DNA of 64,000 nt from Rutidosis leptorrhynchoides (Eukaryota > Streptophyta > Magnoliopsida > Asterales > Asteraceae). The notes under the pieces were generated by a model that made no database searches, was not told where the DNA came from, and was given only the letters and a program-made list of their open reading frames with translations. Positions 37,520 through 47,463 of the stretch are shown piece by piece. Every line of letters starts with the position of its first letter. Position 1 is the first letter of the stretch. The stretch is from contig NC_092334.1 in the NCBI RefSeq assembly GCF_046630445.1, positions 109,627,001-109,691,000 of the forward strand. Direction: 5' to 3'. The position numbers and the translations under genes are program-made.

Positions 37520-38203
37520 CTAGTACACAAGTCGTTCAGCAAAGGCAATAAAGACACGTAATTCATACGTCCAGAAACAAGTCATGCATTCTGGTTTTAC
37601 TAGGACTACTTCCCATCCTTGGTCTTGTGGAACATAACCGTTATGGCCGTTGATAAGACAGCGTGTTGTAACGTCGTCAAAGGGACGAGGGTTACGTAAT
37701 GACCAACAGTCTCGTAATAACCTAAAAACCTCATTTCTTACCCCAATTACCGACTCCGTCACTTGAGGGAACGTTTTGTTTAACAGTTGTAGCCCGATGT
37801 TCTTGTTCTCACTTTGGTGAGAAGCGAACATTACTAACCCGTAAGCATAACATGCTTCTTTATGTTGCATGTTAGCCGCTTTTTCTAAATCACGAAGTCC
37901 TATATTTGGATATACTGAGTCAAAATAATTTCTTAACCCGTTGCGTAAAATAGCATTTGGGTTCCCCGCAATATATGCGTCAAAGTAAACACATCGTAAC
38001 TTATGGATTTCCCAATGTGATATCCCCCATCTTCCGAACGAAAGCCTTTTATAAACCAAATCATTCTTGGAACGTTCTTCGAATGTCTTACAAACTGATC
38101 TCGCCTTAAATAGTTGTGCCGAGGAATTCTGACCGACTCTAGACAAGATTTCATCAATCATGTCTCCGGGTAGGTCTCTTAAAATATTGGGTTGTCTATC
38201 CAT
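37520..38203 (-). CDS. F-box protein gene captured inside element B
   Basis: An intact 227-codon ORF on the element's sense strand, between ORF0 and gag. Residues about 8-50 form an F-box: ILRDLPGDMIDEILSRVG, then SAQLFKARSVCKTFEE. In host proteins this binds SKP1 and recruits targets to SCF ubiquitin ligases. Residues about 103-145 (GLRDLEKAANMQHKEACYAYGLVMF) resemble a Sel1-like helical repeat. The C-terminus has a Cys/Trp/Glu segment (CMTCFWTYELRVF). This order matches the small plant F-box proteins of the Arabidopsis At1g67623/At2g35280 type. Nothing like it belongs to gag-pol, and element C lacks it. The ORF has no intron, which fits an intronless source gene or capture through RNA. Whether it is made as protein is unknown; absence of stops in a recent copy suggests constraint or recent capture. 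Confidence 0.8.
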   Translation of the reverse strand: MDRQPNILRDLPGDMIDEILSRVGQNSSAQLFKARSVCKTFEERSKNDLVYKRLSFGRWGISHWEIHKLRCVYFDAYIAGNPNAILRNGLRNYFDSVYPNIGLRDLEKAANMQHKEACYAYGLVMFASHQSENKNIGLQLLNKTFPQVTESVIGVRNEVFRLLRDCWSLRNPRPFDDVTTRCLINGHNGYVPQDQGWEVVLVKPECMTCFWTYELRVFIAFAERLVY

Positions 38204-38339
38204 TTTGTGTTTTTATACTGTAAAATAGACAAGAGTTAGATTCATAAAAAAATACTTATTAATACAAGCAATTTTTACATATATCATAAAGCATAAGCAC
38301 ACTATATTACATATATTACACCACACGAATACAACTATC

Positions 38340-38936
38340 TTATTCCGACTCGCTTGTTTCTTCTTCTTCGGTTTTGGTTCGTTTTGCCAAGTTTCTAGGG
38401 ATATATGATGTTCCCCTAATACGAGCCGTAATTTTCCACATTGGTTTAGAAAAACCTGGTGGTTTAGAGGTTCCCGGGTCATTGTTACAACTTAAGGACT
38501 TCGGGGGTTGACGATACATATAAAGTTCATCGGGGTTGGAATTAGATTTCTCTATTTTTGTGCCCTTTCCCTTATTATTTTCTTTTGCCTTTTTAAATTC
38601 AGTTGGGGTAATTTCTATAACATCATCGGAATTCTCGTCGGAATCCGATTCATCAGAGAATTGGTAATCCTCCCAATATTTTGCTTCCTTGGCGGAAACA
38701 CCATTGACCATAATTAACCTTGGTCGGTTGGTTGAGGATTCTCTTTTACTTAACCGTTTTATTATTTCCCCCACCGGTTCCGATTCTTCTTCCGGTTCTG
38801 ATTCTTCTTCCGGTTCCGACTCTTCTTCCGTTTCCTCTTCGGGAACTTGTGAATCGGTCCACGAATCATTCCAATTTACATTTGACTCTTCATTATTATT
38901 AGGTGAGTCAATGGGACTTGTTCTAGAGGTGGACAT
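38340..38936 (-). CDS. Element B ORF0: acidic protein upstream of gag
   Basis: 198 codons from ATG at 38936. N-terminal Ser/Asn/Glu-rich region with SEPEEE repeats (residues about 40-57), a middle acidic patch (SDESDSDENSDD), ITPTEFKKAKENNKGKG, then ITARIRGTSYIPRN and an acidic end. Element C has the matching modules SEPEEE, ITKDEFELAK and TARIRVGGFP in the same order, which argues for a real conserved protein of this lineage. No known domain. It is the first ORF in the element transcript, with the F-box ORF starting 136 bp after it. Confidence 0.75.
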   Translation of the reverse strand: MSTSRTSPIDSPNNNEESNVNWNDSWTDSQVPEEETEEESEPEEESEPEEESEPVGEIIKRLSKRESSTNRPRLIMVNGVSAKEAKYWEDYQFSDESDSDENSDDVIEITPTEFKKAKENNKGKGTKIEKSNSNPDELYMYRQPPKSLSCNNDPGTSKPPGFSKPMWKITARIRGTSYIPRNLAKRTKTEEEETSESE

Positions 38937-39131
38937 CTATCACATAATATCAAACACGTTAAGAGATTAATATATCACATAATATTCATATGTTAAAAAT
39001 ATATAGTTTCCAACAAAAATGTTAAGCAATCATTTTTAAAGAAAACACGGTCGAAGTCCAGAATCACTAATGCATCCTAACAAACTCGATAAGACACACT
39101 AATGCAAATTTTCTGGTTCTCTAAGACCAAC

Positions 39132-39143
39132 GCTCGGATACCA
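39132..39143 (-). other. Element B primer binding site (one mismatch)
   Basis: On the minus strand TGGTATCCGAGC, two bases inside the 5' LTR. Compared with the initiator-Met site of A and C (TGGTATCAGAGC), one base differs (A to C at the eighth position). Confidence 0.8.
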
Positions 39144-39145
39144 AC

Positions 39146-42100
39146 TGAAATGTCCCGTTCTTATTGATTAAAAACGTTCCATATTAATTGATTTCGTTGC
39201 GAGGTTTTGACCTCTATATGAGACGTTTTCAAAGACTGCATTCATTTTAAAACAAACCATAACCTTTATTTCATCAATAAAGGTTTAAAAAGCTTTACGT
39301 AGATTATCAAATAATGATAATCTAAAATATCCTGTTTACACACGACCATTACATAATGGTTTACAATACAAATATGTTACAACAAAATAAGTTTCTTGAA
39401 TGCAGTTTTTACACAATATCATACAAGCATGGACTCCAAATCTCGTCCTTATTTAAGTATGCGACAGCGGAAACTCTTAATAATCACCTGAGAATAAACA
39501 TGCTTAAAACGTCAACAAAAATGTTGGTGAGTTATAGGTTTAACCTATATATATCAAATCATAATAATAGACCACAAGATTTCATATTTCAATACACATC
39601 CCATACATAGAGATAAAAATCATTCATATGGTGAACACCTGGTAACCGACAATAACAAGATGCATATATAAGAATATCCCCATCATTCCGGGACACCCTT
39701 CGGATATGATATAATTTCGAAGTACTAAAGCATCCGGTACTTTGGATGGGGTTTGTTAGGCCCAATAGATCTATCTTTAGGATTCGCGTCAATTAGGGTG
39801 TCTGTTCCCTAATTCTTAGATTACCAGACTTAATAAAAAGGGGCATATTCGATTTCGATAATTCAACCATAGAATGTAGTTTCACGTACTTGTGTCTATT
39901 TTGTAAATCATTTATAAAACCTGCATGTATTCTCATCCCAAAAATATTAGATTTTAAAAGTGGGACTATAACTCACTTTCACAGATTTTTACTTCGTCGA
40001 GAAGTAAGACTTGGCCACTGTTGATTCACGAACCTATAACAATATATACATATATATTAAAGTATGTTCAAAATATATTTACAACACTTTTAATATATTT
40101 TGATGTTTTAAGTTTATTAAGTCAGCTGTCCTCGTTAGTAACCTACAACTAGTTGTCCACAGTTAGATGTACAGAAATAAATCAATAATTATTATCTTGA
40201 ATCAATCCACGACCCAGTGTATACGTATCTCAGTATTGATCACAACTCAAACTATATATATTTTGGAATCAACCTCAACCCTGTATAGCTAACTCCAACA
40301 TTCACATATAGAGTGTCTATGGTTGTTCCGAAATATATATAGATGTGTCGACATGATAGGTCGAAACATTGTATACGTGTCTATGGTATCTCAAGATTAC
40401 ATAATATACAATACAAGTTGATTAAGTCAATGTTGGAATAGATTTGTTACCAATTTTCACGTAGCTAAAATGATAAAAATTATCCAATCTTGTTTTACCC
40501 ATAACTTCTTCATTTTAAATCCGTTTTGAATGAATCAAATTGCTATGGTTTCATATTGAACTGTATTTTATGAATCTACACAGAAAAAGTATAGGTTTAT
40601 AGTCGGAAAAATAAGTTACAAGTCGTTTTTGTAAAGGTAGTCATTTCAGTCGAAAGAACGACGTCTAGATGACCATTTTAGAAAACATACTTCCACTTTG
40701 AGTTTAACCATAATTTTTGGATATAGTTTCATGTTCATAATAAAAATCATTTTCTCAGAATAACAACTTTTAAATCAAAGTTTATCATAGTTTTTAATTA
40801 ACTAACCCAAAACAGCCCGCGGTGTTACTACGACGGCGTAAATCCGGTTTTACGGTGTTTTTCGTGTTTCCAGGTTTTAAATCATTAAGTTAGCATATCA
40901 TATAGATATAGAACATGTGTTTAGTTAATTTTAAAAGTCAAGTTAGAAGGATTAACTTTTGTTTGCGAACAAGTTTAGAATTAACTAAACTATGTTCTAG
41001 TGATTACGAGTTTAAACCTTCGAATAAGATAGTTTTATATATATGAATCGAATGATGTTATGAACATCATTACTACCTCAAGTTTAGTAGGTAAACCTAC
41101 TGGAAGTGACAAGAAATGATCTAGCTTCAAAGGATCTTGGATGGCTTGAAAGTTCTTGAAGTAGGATCATGACACAAAAACAAGTTCAAGTAAGATTTTT
41201 GCTCGAATTAAGATAGTTTATAGTTATAGAAATTGAATCAAAGTTTGAATATGAATATTACCTTGAATAAGAAAGATAACCTACTGTATATAACAAAGGT
41301 TTCTTGATCTTAGATGATTACTTGGAATGGATTAGAAAGCTTGGAAGTAAATTAGTAAACTTGAAGGGATTTTTGAAGTATTCTTGAAGTGTTCTTCCTA
41401 TGATGATTATAGCTTGATTCTTGAAGTGATTTTTGATGAAGATGATGATTAACTACTGGAAAAATACGTTCATAATAGTGTGGGTGTGTTGAGAGAGAAT
41501 TAGAAAGAGATTTGGAAGTGAAATGGAGTGAATGATGAGTGTTAATTGGTGAGTGGTGAGTGGGGTTAAAAGGAGTTCTAGTTAGTTGACTAGCTCATGG
41601 TAGAAGTTAAAATTGATTAGTCATACATGACATAATCAAGAGTGGAATCCCATGCTAGTTCCTATTGGTATATACCCATAGTAAGTACGTTTTGAAGCTG
41701 TGTATAATACGGGTAAGAATACGACTAGAATTCTTGATGAAAGAAAAGAATGGGAAAGTAACTGTAACCATTTTCGTTAAGTATGAGTGTTTCGATATAT
41801 GTCTTGAAGTCTTCCAAAAGTATTTTAATACATCTAAATACACTACATGTATATACATTTTAACGGAGTCGTTAAGTCATCATTAGTCGTTACATGTAAG
41901 TGTTGTTTTGAAACCTTTAAGCTAACGATCTCAATTAATGTTGTTAACCCATTGTTTATTATATCTAATGAGATGTTAAATTATTATATTATCATGATAT
42001 TATGATATATTAATATATCTTAATATGATATATATACATTTAAATGTCGTTACAACGATAATCGTTACATATATGTCTCGTTTAAAAATCATTAAGTTAG

Positions 42101-42392
42101 TAGTCTTGTTTTTACATATGTAGTTCATTGTTAATATACTTAATGATATGTTTACTTATCATAATATCATGTTAACTATATATATAACCATATATATGTC
42201 ATCATATAGTTTTTACAAGTTTTAACGTTCGTGAATCACCGGTCAACTTGGGTAGTCAATTGTCTATATGAAACCTATTTCAATTAATCAAGTCTTAACA
42301 AGTTTGATTGCTTAACATGTTGGAAACGTTTAATCATGTAAATATCAATCTCAATTAATATATATAAACATGGAAAAGTTCGGGTCACTACA
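39146..42392 (-). repeat. Element B 5' LTR
   Basis: 3247 bp, same as 18285-21531. A splice-donor-like CTCAG|GTGATT lies on the minus strand at 39492-39483. Followed on the plus strand by ATCGT (42393-42397), the second copy of the target duplication. Confidence 0.92.
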
Positions 42393-43014
42393 ATCGTGAT
42401 ACCTTAGGTGATGATGTAGACGATTAGCGAATAAATGGTTAATGGTGACGTTATAGCGAAAAAGATAAAGCGGTGACCATAGTGACAGTTTAATGATGAT
42501 GAAAATAAGCAAGTTGCATCTATCGTGTTCTTATTACTGAATTACATCGATGAGGTGGGCCGTTTTGTGATTTGATTCTATTTAAAGTTCGATAAAAAAA
42601 ACCTGACAAACCAACATAAACCACTGTGACTATTTTTTTCCCGTTCTTCTTTTCTTGCGTTTGTTCCACTGTACCACCAACCCAACAATTTATGTGTTGG
42701 ACTTAATTCAAATTTGGCCAATCTGTTTGTATCGGGCTTCTAATGGGCTCTTGAAACAACTTGGGCCACGAGTTACAAACTTATCAATTTTTATTTCTTA
42801 TTTCGACGACAACACACACATACAATATTTAAGTAACGATGACGATTAGGATAATGACATGATGACCATTGAGATGATGATATATGATTATGGTACGTGA
42901 TATATGATATTTGTCAATGATGAAGATAAGTGTGTTTTGTTTCAAGAAGATAAAGGAAAACAGAAATATTCGAGTTAACCTTTTTAGTATACGAATTATT
43001 TCAGAAATTAAGAA

Positions 43015-43080
43015 ATGGAGCAATGGTTCAGTGTGTTAGGGTTAAGCAACAGGTCATGGGTTCGAGCCCGGGTTGTTGCA
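43015..43080 (+). repeat. tRNA-like module 1 in element A 5' LTR
   Basis: GGAGCAATGGTTCAGTGTG gives a box-A-like D-arm and GGGTTCGAGCCCGGG a good box B/T-arm, about 35 bases apart; it ends in GTTGCA followed by T10. The 5' GCAAT can pair with 3' GTTGC as an acceptor-like stem. It is not a canonical tRNA: no clear anticodon arm. It resembles the tRNA-derived head of a SINE. Confidence 0.5.
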
Positions 43081-43150
43081 TTTTTTTTTTTAAAAAAAAG
43101 AGAGAAAGGGGAATCAGAATTATTTAGGGTTAAATAAGATTTATGTGCGA

Positions 43151-43236
43151 TTTATGCAAGGAAAATGAGTTAGCTCAGATTGTTGAGGAGGTTTGCATGG
43201 AACGAGAGGTCTCGGGTTCGAACCCGGGCATAAGCA
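43151..43236 (+). repeat. tRNA-like module 2 in element A 5' LTR
   Basis: GAGTTAGCTCAGATTGTTGA is a box-A-like D-arm, and CCGGGTTCGAACCCGG is not written in full here but the T-arm at 43211-43228 has a perfect stem with box B GGTTCGAACCC. Between them GTT-TGCATGG-AAC gives a short stem with a seven-base loop centred on CAT. Outer TTATGC (43152-43157) and GCATAA (43228-43233) can pair as a closing stem. It is tRNA-derived but degenerate. Confidence 0.55.
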
Positions 43237-43264
43237 TTTATTTTGGAACTTTTTCTTCTTGAGA

Positions 43265-43560
43265 GGTAGTTATTATTACTATAATTATTATTACTACTAT
43301 TATTATTGCTATTATTATTAAAATGATGTTTACCTATATCATGATTTTTATTACCATTAATACTATTATTATTATCATCTTTTATTATTGTTATTTTTTT
43401 ATTATTATTATCAGTATTAGAAAAATTATCATTTTTATCAAGATTATTATTATTCTTATTATTATTTTGACATTAATGTTATTATTTTTATATTATCAAT
43501 ATTATTATCATAATAACTATTATTATTATTATTATTATTGTAAAAATAAAACAAGTTTTA
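43265..43560. repeat. ATT/TTA-rich microsatellite in element A 5' LTR
   Basis: Impure TTA/ATT trinucleotide array. The matching tract in the 3' LTR (about 51335-51605) is shorter, accounting for part of the length difference between the two LTRs. ORFs here translate to Ile/Tyr runs and are not genes. Confidence 0.7.
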
Positions 43561-44676
43561 TTTATTATTATCAATAATATTTTATCAAATAACTATTAGT
43601 TATATAAAATCATATTTATTACATATAACATAACTATATTAATACTTTTATAATAAATATTAATAAATATAATTAATTAGGTTATTAGTGAAACACCTAA
43701 TTAAAATAATAATTAAATCACTAATAATATATAAATTTGTTCGACTACCATTATATGTGTTAATATATATATATAAATGATATAGGTCCGTGAATCTGAG
43801 GCTAACCCTGCATTGTTCAATATAGTAATATGTATGTTTACTACAAAATACATTAGGTGAGTTTCATTACTCACTTTTTAAATGCTTTTGCAATATATAT
43901 TTTTGGGACTGAGAATACATGCGCTTTTATAAATGTTTTACGAAATAGACACAAGTAATCGAAACTACATTATATGGTTGAATGATCGAAGCCGAATATG
44001 CCCATTTTTACTTGGTAACCTAATAACTAGTAAACTAGTCTACTAATTGACGCGAATCCTAAAGATAGATCTATTGGGCCTAACGAACCCCATCCGTTGG
44101 AGCGGATGCTTTAGTACTTCGATGTTGTTTTATCATGTCCGATGGATGTCCCGGAATGATAGGGGATATTCTTATATGCATCTTGTTAATGTCGGTTACC
44201 AGGTGTTCAATCCATATGAATGATTATTTTTGTCTCTATGCATGGGACGTATATTTATGAGAACTGGAAATGAAATTCTTGTGGTCTATTAAAATGATGA
44301 AAATGATCGATTATGATAAACTAATGAACTCACCAACCTTTTGGTTGACACTTTAAAGTATGTTTATTCTCAGGTACAAAAGAAATCTTCCGCTGTGCAT
44401 TTGCTCATTTTAGAGATATTACTTGGAGTCATTCATGACATATTTCAAAAGACGTTGCATTCGAGTCATCGAGTTCATCAAGATTATTACTAAGTCAATT
44501 ATAGTTGGATATAGTATGAAATGGTATGCATGCCGTCAACATTCGATGCAAATGAAAGGTTGTTTTTTAAAAACGAATGCAATGTTTGTAAAACGTATCA
44601 TATAGAGGTCAAGTACCTTGCGATGTAACCAACTATTGTGAATCATTTATATTGTATATGAACGGGGAATTTCAGT

Positions 44677-44688
44677 TGGTATCAGAGC
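44677..44688 (+). other. Element A primer binding site (initiator Met tRNA)
   Basis: TGGTATCAGAGC, two bases after the 5' LTR end at 44674. Same primer type and spacing as in element C. Confidence 0.88.
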
Positions 44689-45058
44689 GATGGTCTTAGC
44701 GAACCAGGTCTTGCATTAGTGTGTCTAACTGATAGTTGTTTAGATGCATTAGTGAGTCTGGACTTCGACCGTGTCTGCATGTCAAAAGTTTTGCTTATCA
44801 TTTCTTGTCGGAAATTACCTGCTTACCATTCTTAGTCTAGACACGTTTTACTGCATTGACTGCATGAATAGTGTATAGACAAAATTCATATCTTAGCGTA
44901 TCTGCTACTGTAGACTTTTCCTGACAGCTTCCGTAGATTCCTCCGTAACTTATGGGATTTTAGTATTATATATGCATATGTAAATTATGTATTGCAGGGT
45001 ACTAATCTACATCCTATAATCTATTTCTTATCGAAAATCCTTCATCTGATCGTACGAG

Positions 45059-45184
45059 ATGAATCCCTCAACCAGTTCGAATTCCTCGGATTCCGACAGC
45101 TATTCCGATATGGAGTTTCACCTAAGCTCCGAAGGCAGTGTCACCAGAATGAATCAACCAATCATCCATCCCCAATTCATCTGA
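45059..45184 (+). pseudogene. Element A ORF0 remnant
   Basis: A 41-codon ORF beginning MNPSTSSNSSDSDSYSDMEF, Ser/Asp-rich and in the position of ORF0 of elements B and C. It stops early and lacks the SEPEEE repeats and the TARIR motif. I read it as the decayed start of an ORF0-like gene; the link rests on position and composition only. Confidence 0.4.
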
Positions 45185-47246
45185 TCGGTTCGTAGTCGAC
45201 TTAATCAATGGAGACGCGCAGAAGGCGATCCCTTTCACTAATCGAATTCACCTCTTAATGAAGAACCTGAAGCACTTACCGGCGAACCTGTTTGTAATAC
45301 CATTTTCTTTCTCATTCCCCGAATATCTCGTCGTGATTATATACTATCTCAAATTCAAAACCTTATTCACTCGCTCGTTCTTACCAACAATCATCCCGGA
45401 GTAATCAAAGAAGTCAACGAGCTTCGCGCCTGAGTAATGATTTTTGGAGAATATGGTGCAAAATTTACCAGCTTCAACAACATCATCGGCACCAACACTA
45501 CCATCTGTAACAGCACCAGTACTATCAACAATCCATGCCTCAACATCTCATTCTGTACCTCGAGCATAATCATCGTTCTACATGACGTTCTACATCATTT
45601 ATCTTCGTTCGACATGATGATTATGTAATCTCTAATATTTTAGAGATTATGTACTCTAATTCTAACCATAAACCAAATGAGTTTAATATCATATTAACTC
45701 AATGAATCCATGATTACATCTGAAGAAAATATATATGTATATATGTTTTCATAAAGATTGTAATTAAAAATTCTTTCGTACAAAGTGTTAATTGTGAAAA
45801 TATTTTAACGGGTAGGTAATACCCGAGGAATATTTAGATTTCACATTAATAAGTTATACTGTACATTCTTCGAATCTGATTCAACAGTCATTTTCTATCC
45901 TACTTACATCTACCGATATACGAATCCGTTCACCACAGAATAACCATTTTTATTCAATTTCATATTTGGATTTTGATTTATCAGAATCCAACAAGTAGCA
46001 TAATGAAGAAAACATTTGACAAAATAAAATTTGTTAGAAACAAACGAATTAACTATGAGGAAAAAAATTTTTTGTTAAGAATCCACGCTAACTGTTTCCA
46101 GCTAACTGTTCCTAGCTAACTGATTACATTTTATTTATCGCAGTTTATTTATCGCAATTTAATTATCGCAATTTTATTTATCGTCATTTAATTTCTGTTA
46201 TTTACTTTACGCACTTTATTTATCGTCATTTAATTTCGGTTATTTATTTTATGCACTTTAAATATCGGGACACGTATACAAGGTTTTGACATATCATATC
46301 GACGCATCTATATATATTATTTAGAATAACCATAGACACTCTATATGCAGTAATGATCGAGTTAGCTATACAGGATTGAGGTTGATTCTACAATAATATA
46401 TATAATTTGAGTTGTGATCGAGTCTGAGACATGTACCCGGGTCACGATACGTATTAATTAATTCGAATATTATAAACTATATATGAATTATTGAATTGCT
46501 AACTGTGGACTATCAACTGAGGGCTACCAACATTCGACAATTAAAATGAATTAAAATATTGATTATAATATATGAAACTAAATAATTCTTCAAGTTTGCC
46601 ACTTGATTTCATCTTAAACCTCATTTGTATCTTGACGATTACAATCTGCGTTCCAACCTTTCATGATCCTTGAAAACACCTCAATCGAGAGGATGAACCA
46701 ACCGCATTTAATCTACGGAAGAAAAGATTGATGCATATAGTTACGCACCTGAAAACACTCGGAACCCGAGTAAACGTTTAACGCGTGTATGTGCTAGCTC
46801 CTTTGGCATTGTTATTACCAAAAATAACATTGCAACTCTTTTCAAATTTGCCAAATTTGTCACAGCTCCAGCAAGTCAACTTCAACTTTTCAGTCGGACT
46901 AGCCTTACTATAACCTTGATATATATGCGTGCTCTTTTATTGTTACCAGAGAACCTTTTATATTCCACCATATTACCAGCAGATGTACCAGCAACCTCGT
47001 CGCTCCTTGGTTTAAATCCCTCCGACAAATCACTATATTTATCTATTGAAGTCTCATCATGTACTCATCCGCATCTTGTAACAAGAATTGCCATACCAAT
47101 TACCGAGAATCAGCAAATCTGTATTGTGAGTCTCGCAACGTTTCCATATCAACAGTTATATGTATCCATATAACATTTATCTCTTAGAATTATGATCTTC
47201 CATTCTGAAATTCTGAAAAGCACCCAGTCTGCGAATTAATACTCTG
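45185..47246 (+). other. Element A internal region, non-coding, with polypurine-like motif
   Basis: Positions 45805-45825 read TTAACGGGTAGGTAATACCC, the same internal motif found upstream of gag in B and C. Around 46090-46260 is a run of variants of TTTATTTATCGCA. No gag, protease or RT could be found. A short ORF at 46916-47173 has no recognisable domain. Confidence 0.5.
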
Positions 47247-47463
47247 AATTTTGAAAAGTTGAATGAAGCAACAAAAACTGTAAATGACCTCAACAGCCAA
47301 AAGTTGATGATAAAGAATTGTATGTTGGCAAAGCTCAGAAAAAGTTTGAAACTGAAAAACTGATTGAGCAAACTACGAAGGAGTCTCTGAACAAGTCACA
47401 AGGACTAAACTTGTACATTAAGAATCCTGATGATTCTGTTTCTGATAAAATCTTTAGCGAATA
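47247..47463 (+). pseudogene. Captured poly(A)-binding protein (PABP) gene fragment inside element A
   Basis: Reading frame one gives NFEKLNEATKTVNDLNSQK. After a one-base shift near 47300 the next frame gives VDDKELYVGKAQKKFETEK, then LIEQTTKESLNKSQGLNLYI and KNPDDSVSD...FSEY. This is the end of RRM3, the conserved linker (ELYVGKAQKK is diagnostic) and the beginning of RRM4 of plant cytoplasmic poly(A)-binding proteins. The stretch is about 70 codons, frameshifted, with a small deletion before FSEY, and then loses similarity. No such domain occurs in LTR retrotransposons, so it was acquired from the host. It joins RRM3 to RRM4 without intron sequence in between. Non-functional as protein. 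Confidence 0.78.

Larger units (their letters stand above)
18285..42392 (-). mobile_element. Element B: Tekay-like Ty3/gypsy chromovirus carrying an F-box gene, inserted in A
   Basis: Both LTRs (18285-21531 and 39146-42392) are 3247 bp with constant offset 20861, and every stretch I compared was identical. Five-base TSD ATCGT lies at 18280-18284 and 42393-42397. On the minus strand the element starts TGTAGTGACCCG and ends ACATTTCA. Order in the transcript: 5' LTR, primer site, ORF0, F-box ORF, gag-pol, polypurine tract, 3' LTR. Without element C it is 13,056 bp. Pol order (protease, RT, RNase H, integrase, chromodomain) marks a chromovirus; the C-terminal VKVRW...FTWERE motif suggests the Tekay/Del clade. 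Equal-length LTRs imply a very recent insertion, later disabled by C. Confidence 0.92.
42398..44674 (+). repeat. Element A 5' LTR, second part
   Basis: Resumes after element B and matches 50462-52731 with scattered substitutions. It holds two tRNA-like modules (43015-43236), an ATT-rich microsatellite (about 43265-43560), and a 3' block sharing GCGAATCCTAAAGATAGATC with the B LTR in the element's sense direction, a looser version of which is in C. A donor-like CTCAG|GTACAA is at 44370-44379. Ends ATTTCA at 44674. Confidence 0.85.

Noticed and set aside
43151..43236. A functional tRNA gene
   Set aside because: Box A and B are good, but the acceptor and anticodon arms do not fold as a standard tRNA, and the segment is part of a repeated LTR.
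43323..43577. Ile/Tyr-rich ORF (and 51385-51636) as a membrane protein
   Set aside because: Translation of an ATT/TTA microsatellite within the A LTR.
46916..47173. ORF of 85 residues upstream of the PABP fragment as more captured host sequence
   Set aside because: No convincing match to PABP or another family could be recognised by eye; left as unassigned.
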